Positions 49,252-59,589 of a stretch of DNA of 64,000 bases are shown here, piece by piece. The DNA lies in assembly GCF_001411555.2 (NCBI RefSeq), contig NC_049911.1, positions 30,849,044 to 30,913,043 of the forward strand. Reading direction: 5' to 3'. Numbering within the stretch: the first letter of the stretch is position 1; each line of letters opens with the position of its first letter. Source of the stretch: Juglans regia (Eukaryota; Streptophyta; Magnoliopsida; Fagales; Juglandaceae). The translations under genes and the position numbers were made by a program. The notes beneath the pieces are model-generated. The model searched no databases and was not told the DNA's origin. It saw nothing but the letters and a program-made list of their open reading frames with translations.

Positions 49252-51257
49252 ATATATATATATAATAATGTAATATATAATCATAAAATGTATAAATATT
49301 ATATAATTATTTAAAAATAAATACAATTTATTATTAAAATATTATTATTTTTTAATATATATATCATATTTATTTATTTTTTTTAAATAATTATACGATA
49401 CTTACATTTTCATAATTATAATTATCATTTATCATACATATGTATTGTCTTATTCAGAGCCTTCCACGAGGGACTTGTCCCCAGCCTAATTGATTTGGAG
49501 CTCGTTTCTCGACACGTACATGCAGCACAGCATTCTACATTTTGTATCTCTTAATTAGAGATATATCTTGACACAACTAACAAATTGGACGTCCACGAAA
49601 CTGCAGCAAGGAATTTTGTTCCAAAAAATATAGCAAATGATGGAATTAGTTCTGATCTTTATTTTTATTTTATTTTTTTCACTGAAAATGTTCTATATAT
49701 TGTGATGATCTTATTTTGACTAGCAAGTCAGAAAAGTAATAGAGATCATAGTTAGTGTGGGTATTAGTTCAGGATAAATGTTTAGTTACGAAGAGATTCT
49801 AATTTTATAAAAATAAACTAAAAATTGACACGTCTTGATATGATATATTGAATGTAAATTTATTTTTATTATAAAATAAATCTAACATATCATATAAAGT
49901 CATATCAATTTATAAATTTATTTATTAAAATCTCATTCTAACTAAACATTTTATAAAAATACATTAGTGATCAATTTGATTTGAAATTGATTTGATATTG
50001 TTTTTAGGTCCCGTTTAATTGTTAAACTCAACTTAATATGGTTCATTTTTAAACCTCTTATACCATACAAACAACCACTTAAACTGCACCTGAAAAGAAC
50101 TTGAGTAAGTCTACATTATTTGATATAATCACCCTGACAGAAATTCTGCATGGCCACATGATGCTACGAATCGGTGGTTGAGAAAAATATAAAGTAATGT
50201 TTTATCCATTTTACCCCTAGTTAATTTGACTTGGATGGCTGCAAGTGCAGCTTGAAAAAAAAAAATTTGCCATTTGAAGCCGACAGTATTTTTTATATGT
50301 GAGATGAATAGTTAAATGTAATAATGACATCAATTTATTTTATAATTTTTTATAAATATAGAAATTTATCTTAATATTTAAATACATTTAAATTTATTTT
50401 AAATAAATTTTATAAAATTTATTCTATTATCTCAATTCAATATTATTTATAAATATTATTTATAAAGAATTTATGAATTCAACTCAACATGAACTTAAAC
50501 ATATTTTCAGTATAGTTAGGCTAACAGTGATAGTCCACAGAAAGCCTAGCTCTGTATAAATGTTATTTTTCAAAGCTTCATAAATGATACCCACTGACAT
50601 TTTTATCCATTCTAGCTAACGTCAGAAAGTAGTTAACCGTATATCGGAATAGAGCCCTAAGCAATCAATGAGAGCATTGGTACATATGCAAAATTATTTT
50701 TTTTTATATATGAAAAAAAACTTCTACATTAATTTTGCATCTTTGAATTAAATCATAATAAAGTATATATATATTTTTATTTGTTTCTTAAAATTATTTT
50801 TTATATATATTTTATAATTAACATCCACTTTGTATGATTAATTTCATATAAATTTTACGTATCAAAATCATCTTAATATAAATTCTATAAAGTTAATTTT
50901 AATAGATAAGAGAGAGAAAAAAAATAGTAAAATAATATTTAAAGAATGAATGGTACTTCTTTAAATTTAAAAAAGTATTATTTATAGTTATATAAAAATT
51001 TAAAGATGTATAAGATAATATAGATGAATTTAAAAATATATTTTTTAAATTTAAAAATAAAAATAAAGATAAAAAAGCCACAACCAATGCTCTGAGGCAC
51101 TTTTCGAATAATGCCAGGATGTGGCACTTACACCGTCTTGCAAGGGGAATGGTGTCACCAAATACAATAAGCGCATGATTCTGACAAGTGACAACGAATT
51201 GATAACAGAAAAATATTCAGGAAATTGGAATCGCAAAATTAGGACTTCAAAGAAGAG

Positions 51258-51464
51258 ATCTTTGTTTGGTTTTCAAAATCATCTCAATTCATCTCAACTC
51301 ATCATTACAACTTTTTCAAATTCCAATACAAAATATAATAAATAATTCAACTTTTTTAAATCTCAAAATAATAATAATATTAAAAAATAATATTCTAACA
51401 ATATTTTATCATCTCAACTCAACTCAACTCAATTCACTTCAACATCCAAACACTACCTAAAAAA
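51258..51464 (+). mobile_element. MITE, 'CTCAACTCATCATTACAA' family, copy 5
   Basis: Starts ATCTTTGTTTGGTTTTCAAA and ends CATCCAAACACTACCTAAA. It contains CATCTCAACTCATCATTACA, ATATAATAAATAATTCAACT and AATAATAATAATATTAAAAA. Close in sequence to copy 1. Confidence 0.85.
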
Positions 51465-52052
51465 GCCCACCATTGATTTACGCCTCTTTTAAATATTGAA
51501 TTGAATAAAGATGAATTGTAATGGTATAGTAAGTTTTGTAAAATTATTAAATATGAGTTTAGATGTTAAAATAAATTTAAATATATTTATGAAAAGTTAA
51601 AAAATATCATAGATTCTGCTTATAAATAAGTATTAAGTTAAAAAATATTGTGAATCTCACGTGTAAATAAATTTTGAGTTAAGAATTGAATTTTAAATGT
51701 TACACTCAATTTAAAATTAAACTAAATATAATTAATCGCAATTCAATCCAAATTTTAAACCGAACTTTTGGATGAAGCAAAACGTGCTAAGTGTAGTATC
51801 GTGATCACGGCATGCACACAAATAAGAGCGTTCTAAATTGGGATTTTCTACTCGATTTTTAATATATGTAGCTAAAGTTATGAACAAAACAATGTCACGC
51901 ATCATAATGCCCCAATTCAAGGGAGCTTGTTCTTGATATTCTTGAGCTGATCTTCCTTCTCAAAGATTTTTGTTGAATCCGACAGCCATTCAAAATTGCG
52001 TCAAGTGGCCTTTAATTTGAGAGATGGGAAGCAGGACTCTTTTGTAGACATT

Positions 52053-52259
52053 TAGGCCCGTTTAAGTTTGGACAGTAAAAATGTTCAATTTATCTTACTA
52101 TTATAATTTGTTTAAATTTTATATAAAATATAATAAATAATTTAATTTCTTTAAATATTAAAATAATAAAAATATTAAAAAAAAATTAATTTTTTAATAA
52201 TATTTTATTTAAAATTATTTTATTTTATTTAACACATCTCATTATTCGAACCGTAAGAC
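52053..52259 (+). mobile_element. MITE, 'CTCAACTCATCATTACAA' family, degenerate copy 6
   Basis: Begins GGCCCGTTTAAGTTTGGACA and ends CATTATTCGAACCGTAAGAC. Recognisable middle: TATAAAATATAATAAATAAT and AAATATTAAAATAATAAAAA. More diverged than the other copies. Confidence 0.6.
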
Positions 52260-52609
52260 AACAAACGAAACATTGAGTTTTAAAAAAAGCGAAATAACAT
52301 TTTTCTCAGTTTCGAGGACCAAATACCAAGAAACAAAAGGAATTATATCCTAAAAGATATACTCAATGATTTGATATTTTACCTTTTACCCTTTTGTTTA
52401 CTAGGATCTAGAGCCAAAAGGGTGCTTGAGAAAACAATAGACATGAGCCCCATCTTAACCAATAGTTGTTTTTCTGAGCTGGTGTAGCACGAGACGGGTC
52501 GGATAAGGGTAGAAAAATCATTTACTTTTTTATATCCTTAAATATTTTTTAAAAAATACATCATTAAAATAACATTTTCTCAATCATTAAGTATTTTTGT
52601 ATTTATTTT

Positions 52610-52832
52610 ATTGGGCACCGAGTGTTTAAAAACAACATCCCGACTGATCTCAAAGTGCACAAACTTTCAACAAAGAATTTTCTGCAAGAGTACCCCTCTG
52701 ATAATTTAAGAAAAAAATCCCCTAATCCAATAGCCCATAAAAATTATTTGCACCTAATGAAATTTGAACTTTAGACCCGGGTGAACATACCCCTAAGTCC
52801 AAAACCTCTACCACTTAAGCCAACCCCTAATA
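52610..52832 (-). mobile_element. tRNA-derived SINE, well-preserved copy
   Basis: On the minus strand it reads GGGGTTGGCTTAAGTGGTAG (Pol III A box), then TCTAAAGTTCAAATTTCATT (B box) about 45 bp on. The body follows with AGGTGCAAATAATTTTTATG and GGGATTTTTTTCTTAAATTA, and the end is CACTCGGTGCCCAATAAAAT. The tRNA-like head plus unrelated body and A-rich end are diagnostic of a SINE. It matches 13851-14036 block by block. Confidence 0.75.
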
Positions 52833-53359
52833 GTTATTTTTGACATCATAAAATCGTTGCTTAATGGTTTATGCCACCATGCAGTCATTTTGCACGCTTA
52901 AATTACTATGATGGTTACCGTAAGTATTTCTAGAATTTCTACTCCAAGCTAGCAGCACTAAAAACGAAAAACATGGGCAAAAATTTATGCAAGACAATGA
53001 CATTCATGCTCCCTCTTTCCAACGATCACTGACAATCCAGTGCTAGTTTGGTTCACATCATAACACGCTACACGTGAATAACAGTCTACCAAAACTCTAT
53101 TTGAGTTACAACAATCAGTGAGCTTGGAAAGAGCTGATACATTACTGATTCATGCTTCATTCCATACAACAATTTAATATGAAGAACATAACTATGCGGT
53201 TTTACCAAACAGAATATTATAATGACAATCATTTTCCAGAGAAATTGTTACCGCTGAGAACCAAAGATCTGATTTGGCTGCACTTTGGAGCTTCAAAATC
53301 ACTGACCCAAGAATTTCAAGATGTCGACCAAATGACCTGAGGTTAAAGGAAGCAAGATG
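52833..53359. other. Downstream region of the CGR gene
   Basis: Contains the 3' untranslated region and terminator of the CGR gene on the minus strand. No clear AATAAA-type signal or other gene was seen. Confidence 0.4.
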
Positions 53360-54610
53360 TCAATGGAATGACTTGAGGTGGAATATTTGGCAGCTGGGGA
53401 CGTATGATCTCTTTGTTGCAGCCTGTTCAAACTTCTTAACGGCTGTTTCATTCTCTTCTAAGTTAGTCTGAATAAAATATCGTATCCACCAGGAAGAGCT
53501 CCTCAATTTAGCCTTCAGAGAGAAAAAGTCAGCATGTTATTCTGATGAGAACCAAATCATCAATATAGAAATTAACATTCAGTTTGGCAGCAACATCCAT
53601 CCAGTTGCAGGAAGATGAACAAGTGGTAAGAGGTAACATCTGCCTCAAAGTAAGCACATAAAAAGGCATGGCCATCACCGAAAGAAATGTGACTTTCAGA
53701 AAAGCCTCCATGACATGGGTCTGGCACTCTTATGAAAATTGTCGCAGAACAAAGGCTTTTATACCAAATAGGTTGCAGAATTTTATCTGGATGCAGGATT
53801 TGTAGGCTTCCAGATAGCTAGTGATAAAAATCTTTTGTGAAGGCAGACTGAAAGTATTAGGGAATATATGATTTATGTAAGGAAAGTATAGGATTTTGAG
53901 ACAAAACAACGAGGAAAACTCAAGTGTTCAGATGACTGTTCTAGTGCTGTATAACAGTGAGTTGGTATTTGTATTTGGACTTTCTCGGATTATAATGGAA
54001 GTTTTTATAAAGGGGTGGCTTGGGGTTTCAAAATTGGGATTATAAGAATGGAATATTCAAAGAATAACAGGAAAAATAAATCATAGATGAACCCTGAGCA
54101 TTAAGGTTTCCTATCTCAAACCTTGAATAGGGTTGCATGACACAATCCTCAAAGGGAAGTAAATTAAAAAAAGGAGAACTTCTATTCAATACAATGAAAG
54201 GAGCTTCTTAAATGGTATAGACGTTACTAATCTCATTATACTTTCCATCACAATTCAAAGGGTTAAGAACATTTCAACTCTGAGGTGGCCTAAGCTCAAG
54301 GCATCTAGAGATCAGAGGTTTGCTTATTGTAGGGGTTATTCTCATAGAACATATATGATGGGAACCAAAGTGAAGACTAGGCCCACTTTGGTTCCCATCA
54401 CATAGCCTTAATTGGGTGGCTCGTTGCAAACCCAACTGTAATTACATAAGCTGGGTCATTTTGCCTTTGGATTACTTTTCACATTCTATAACCATATTAT
54501 TCTTTCTTACCTGTCGGAAACCGAAAAACCTAGATAGAGATTACATACACATATTCACAACAAGGTATCTGGAACAGACTACAAAGCATAACATCCCCCA
54601 AAAGAAAGGC

Positions 54611-54665
<55 letters not shown>

Positions 54666-57600
54666 GAGCCTGCGCGTATGCACAAAACGCAAGGCTATCA
54701 TTTGATTGGACATCCCCACAACATAAGTAGATCGATCCAAAAGGTCAGCAAAGGATATAAACTGTCATTGGAAATCAATATAAAGGTTACTATGGGCCAT
54801 TTGACATCCAAGTTCAAGGTTTAACAAACACATGCATAGCGATTAAGGAAAATGCTATGATTGTACAAGCGACCACCACTTACCGCCCTTCCAAATTTGG
54901 ACACATCAGAAACTCTAGCTCTCTGATGACCAGGATAGCCTACATGGAAAATATTTAAAGACAAAAGTCACCAAAAAGTAAAAAAAAATAAAAAAACAAC
55001 AACAACAACAACAACTACTATTTATATACCTTTCTCAATTGAAGTATTAAATTAGTTTTGACACCAGAAACAACGTCTTTAAAGCTTAAATTGCCGAGGA
55101 AAATTGAACTAATTTGTGAAAAACCCAAAAGAAAAAGTTGGCATCTGTGGAAAATATGAATCTCAAGTACATGGGAATGAATGTACGAATGCACAAACTC
55201 AAAGTTGTGGGCAGGTTAGTGGGGTGGGTAGAAAAAGAAAAACAACCAACAACAGACTGGCTACATATGAAGTCAAATAGATTTATTACTGTTACAGAAA
55301 CAATGGGAAAAGCAAAAAATGAATGAGATTGAAAAACTGCTAGTGAAGTGGTACTTATTTCATCTTAAGCCACCTTAGTAGATGAAAAGGTCATATTTCA
55401 TTTTTTTTAAAGTCTTATAGCAGTATAGCACATGTACACCTAGTTCCTATTGCTAATATAATGGAAAAAATAATTTACTTCAGGTAACGGATTGTATGAG
55501 AAAATATTGAGGGTGAGAAAAGAATTTTAAATCCAAACTCAAGCACCCATGATGCAAAGTGAGAGAGAGGATAAACTTCTCTTGGAGATTTACCTGTAAA
55601 TATCGCAAGACCATCAGCTGATACTCTTGCCAAATCAGGAAGGGTCTTGTTGAGATATCTTGGAGATAAGTAATCCAGAGCATCTGAAACAATTACAAGG
55701 GAAAACGATTTTGGCCTATATGGAAGAGGAAACTTGATATCAGCTACACGCACAACGCCTTTGCGGACAAGAGCTTTGCAGTTAGTATCTGCATCCTCTA
55801 TATCATATGGTTCCACGCCCCAGGCTTCAGTTTCCTCCTCTTTAAGCAATTTAGAAACCACCGAACAGGTGTCTGGACCAACATGCAAAATTTTATGCAT
55901 GCTGTCTCCATATGCTTTCTTCAAAATAGGAATTGCTCGTTGGACCTCTGCAGTGCACGAGTAATCACCTGCATGTGTGGAGAAATTTGGAATTCTTAAA
56001 ATGATGGAAAATTGCAAGAAATATTGGACCAACTATATATTGGAGCTTTAATATTTATCAATAAAATTGCAAGCATCCCAATTGCAAGCTTTGATATTCA
56101 CTGGAGGCAGCATATATGTTTGCTCCATTCATACAATTCATTATCAGCTTGTGATGCTGAACTGATGCTATTAGCCTCTGAAAACAACTGTAAACAAAAT
56201 CCACTTGCCTAATGGCTATTCTAATTGGTCCTTCTTTAACGACATCATTTTCAAGAAAATTTCTCCGGGATATCAGAATTAGTATACTCTGGTAACTAAA
56301 GTGGATTGTTTTGCTAGTGGAACTGAGTATCCAACATTTAAGGCTATTATAATTGGCCCTTCTTTAAAGACATCATTCTAATTGGCCCTTCTTTAAGGAC
56401 ATCATTTTCCAGAAAATTTCTCCAGGATATCAGAATTATTATACTCTGGTAACTAAAGTGGGTTGTTTTGCTTGTGGAACTGAGTATCCAACATTTAATC
56501 ATGTTCACATGAGAAGCAGCAAATTCATTTTTTATCAATTCTGCATTACTTTCGGTTAGCAGGAATTTTATGTAGCATAAAACAAGGCCAGCTACAACAT
56601 ATAATCTTGATGCAAAGTGAAGCAAACTTTGAAATGATATAAATTATAACCACCTCAAAATTCCATAATTTGAAAAGGAAACCAACAGAATGAGCAGCTG
56701 AGGCATTTTCTTAATTCTATTAATGTAAATTAATGAGCTTGTAGGCTCCACAAAACTTTAGTTTGCACCCAAAACTAAATATACTTGGTGGGCACAAAGC
56801 AGTGACTAGAAGCCATGAAAATTATAAGAAGCATTGTGGTACTAAAAGCACATATCAACTGCCAGAAGACCAGTAAAATAAATTGGGGGGAGAGAGAGAG
56901 AGAGAGAAGCGATGACAACAAGGAAAGTTACATGGAGACAAGCTAAGATTCACAATAGATCTCTAACAAATTCATTAATGATAGAAATTTCGAACTAAAT
57001 AGTCTTCTATTTCAATTGTGACAATAGTACCCATCTATTTGATTTCACTTTCACTCATCAGATGCATTTCAATTATTTTCTGCGCTAGGTAATATAAGCA
57101 AACTCTGCATCAAGCAACATGGTGAAACCAACCGATAGCAGCTATCATATATCGGTTTAAGGGTGTATGACAATACCACCGTGATACTATTGAAAATAAA
57201 ACTGAAATAAATGGTCAAACTGTGAAACTTTGGAAGTAAGGCAATACCTTCAACCCTGCTTATAGCTTCCATATTGTTGCCAGATGCACCTATCATATGA
57301 AAACAAAAATGTTGTTCAGACTAGGCACAAGTCCAGGTACGCACACATACACGCCCATAAATTGCAATATACATAACTAGTAGTTGTAATTTTGTAAAGA
57401 TTTTAATTAGATTTGTTATTAGGCTATTCTAGCTATTTAAACAGGCTAACAACAACCCTCATATTTACCTGAGTTGCCGTATGAATAGGCAATAAAAAGC
57501 AGTGCTCCCTGAAATATTCCCCAACAAAGAAATGAAATAAACGTAAATCACTAGAACTAAAAAGAAAAAAGAGCGGAAAAGTTAGAGTACCGAAATTAAC

Positions 57601-57757
57601 ATTATTTGGAATATTGGATTCGGTAAACGTAGTTTCTTACCAAGACAATAAGCCCAACAGATAAAATCGGAGAAGACCGCGATTTGGAATTGGCAAGCAA
57701 ACCGCCTCCCCCGCTGTCCCCGAGTCTTCGAGATGGATTCACTGGTCTCCTCCACAT
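53360..57757 (-). CDS. CGR2/CGR3-like probable pectin methyltransferase (Golgi)
   Basis: Exons 57757-57641, 57508-57469, 57289-57248, 55968-55594, 54939-54884 and 53512-53360 (117, 40, 42, 375, 56, 153 nt) join in phase to 260 residues; the Arabidopsis relatives are about 260. It is a type II membrane protein: a short basic cytosolic start (MWRRPVNPSRR), a membrane segment at about residues 31-48 (ILSVGLIVLGALLFIAYSY), then a lumenal SAM-dependent methyltransferase-like domain. Recognised blocks are EVQRAIPILKKAYGDSMHK, ILHVGPDTCSVVSKLL (SAM-binding loop region), EAWGVEPYDIEDAD, GVVRVADIKFPLPYR, SLVIVSDALDYLSPRYLNKT and the C-terminal SSSWWIRYFIQTNLEENE and CQIFHLK. CGR2 and CGR3 are needed for homogalacturonan methyl-esterification, cell expansion and leaf growth. 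Intron 3 is 1.3 kb and holds a local duplication; intron 4 holds a long CT/CA tract. Family identity is firm. Confidence 0.96.
54610..54665. repeat. (CT)n(CA)n compound microsatellite in a CGR intron
   Basis: A CT run of about 15 units, interrupted once, passes into twelve or so CA units. It lies in the last CGR intron. Confidence 0.95.
56214..56498. repeat. Tandem duplication in the third CGR intron
   Basis: A unit of about 125 bp beginning GGCTATTCTAATTGGTCC and ending TGAGTATCCAACATTTA occurs at 56214-56341. A short partial copy follows (56342-56377), then a full copy up to 56498. The full copies share ATATCAGAATTA, TATACTCTGGTAACTAAAGT and GGAACTGAGTATCC, with few substitutions, so the event is fairly recent. 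Confidence 0.9.
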
Positions 57758-58110
57758 GGTCTCGAACTTAACAAATGGCTATGCGCTATTTTTTACTGGT
57801 TTAAAAACTAACCAAGCGAACAAAAATAAAACTATGAGAATTGATGCAGATCGAGGAGACCGAGCAAGTAGAGCTAAAAGTTTAAGAGAGAATTATAAAG
57901 CATAGAAGCTCTTACGAAGCTGGAGATTGATGCGGCGAACTTACAAAATGCATATTACCCAGACTAATCCGTACATGAATTCTCTCTAAGTGTGATTAGT
58001 GGACTGAGAATTACCTGAGAAGAGTCACTAGAGAACCCGCATTTTGAGCGTTAAGACGGGGCTAGATCTGAATTCTCCCTGTTCTAACACAGAGAGAGAG
58101 AGAGATTCCG
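57758..58110 (-). promoter_or_regulatory. 5' leader and proximal promoter of the CGR gene
   Basis: Contains the minus-strand leader before the ATG and a CT-rich tract (inverse of AGAGAGAGAGAGAT, about 58092). No clear TATA box was identified. The transcription start is probably in this interval. Confidence 0.35.
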
Positions 58111-59275
58111 GGGTTACGTTAACGTCTCTGTCGCCAGTTCTAACAAATGAATGATAAGGCACTTTATTGTTGGAGGGCAATTGGTGTCGGTTGCAACGAT
58201 CCAACGGTTTCGATGGACAGTGGGGATTTTTTTATAAATAATTAATTATTTCCCTTGCTCTATGACTCTATCCATAGCTAATTATCGTATTTTTCCATTT
58301 AATCCATTTTATTAAAATGCATAGATGGTTTATGTCTCGTTATTCCCTATCACTCCTTTGATCCATGGGTTTTTTAATTTGAACTAAGGGAGTATTTTTT
58401 TTAAAATCAGTCAAAATCAATACTTTCATTAGTCTCTCTTTCGCAAGTTGTCAAAAGGTTTGCCCTTATCCAAATGCCAGTGGTTGTGTTTGATTGTTGA
58501 AATCATTTCAGATTATTTCATTATTATTTTTATATTATTTATTATTATTTATAAACAGTTATCTATTAGTTATAAATTATTAATAAATTATTTTTTTATT
58601 ATTTACAGATAATCTGATATATTCTTAACATCTAAATGTATTCTGAAATTTTCTCCCTTTATCCCGATTATGTCCAAACTTCACAAATTATCTTTTTCAA
58701 CTATCTTGATATACAAGATATTCTCTATTAATCATTTCAGAACGATATAAGAGTGATGTAATTAGAAGATATTTTATAAATGATGATTTTTTTTAAAGAA
58801 TAGAGAGAATCTCTCCACATTAGTGATAAATAAGGTGGGAGTGATCCCCCTTGTATCACTTGTGGGTAGAGAAGATCCTCTCTCCTTGTACTTGATAAAA
58901 GGAGAGGCTCTCTTACCTCTACAATTACATCTCCTGCTTAATACTTATTTCTTATATAATAACGTGAAGAGGTCTTCCACCTTGGGCTTGGGGTGACCTC
59001 CGCTCTCTGCTTTTTTATTTTCCTTGAATTTATGTGCAAATTGAATGTTTTGAGAATTAATTATTTTTTTAAATGATTAAATCACCCTCACGCAGATAAA
59101 AAAGGCTCTCTGAATTTTTATGGGCCAGGATGAGCCCACTTCTTTCTGAGATATGATGAGCACCGTATAATTTGGTAGTCCGTGTACCCCTGACTCCTGT
59201 TGGCAATGTCCCACCAGAACCTGTTCAGAAATATCATTTTTAATGCCACGCAATCCAAAATTACGTACTTATAGG
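58110..59275. other. Shared intergenic region between divergent CGR and J-protein genes
   Basis: Roughly 1.2 kb of AT-rich sequence between two genes transcribed away from each other. It includes a degenerate MITE-like block at 58490-58650 with GTTTGATTGTTGAAATCATT at its left end. No coding content is seen. Confidence 0.45.
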
Positions 59276-59283
59276 TATAAAGG
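59276..59283 (+). promoter_or_regulatory. Candidate TATA box of the J-protein gene
   Basis: TATAAAGG lies 307-314 bp upstream of the ATG, followed by a leader with AACAAAC and AGAGAGAAC motifs. The implied leader of about 280 nt is long but acceptable. Confidence 0.4.
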
Positions 59284-59589
59284 TTGATGTGCGGATTCTC
59301 TAGGAGACTTTCTCTGCCAATTCGCACCGCACGCTTTTCTTCAAAAAAATTCTGTTCTAATTTATCTCAGAACTCCTGCTCGCATGAACATTACACTTCA
59401 CACGCACATAGAGAGGGAGATAGACAGAGAAACAAACCCAAAGGCGGTGTGAAGAAGAGCTCAAGCCAAAAGAGAGAACAAGAAAAAACAGAAACAATAA
59501 CAAACCCTAAACATGCGTTTAGGGTTTGCATTCGCATCATTTGCTAATAGCAATCGCTGAGTATACAAAATCTGTAATTCCAGATAAAC

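Larger units (their letters stand above)
40300..52600. other. Long gene-poor region between ACS and CGR
   Basis: About 12 kb with no recognisable gene. It contains four MITE copies of the CTCAACTC family, (AT)n tracts (for example 43990-44024), an (AG)n tract near 46613-46630 and a GC-richer coding-like patch at 49036-49260. The open frames at 43726-43989, 45637-45927 and 46870-47097 have no family and partly run through microsatellites. The stretch next to ACS includes its upstream regulatory region. Confidence 0.5.

Noticed and set aside
54416..54730. 104-codon plus-strand frame rich in Leu-Ser and His-Thr
   Set aside because: Its distinctive part is a translation of the (CT)n(CA)n microsatellite, and it lies in an intron of the minus-strand CGR gene.
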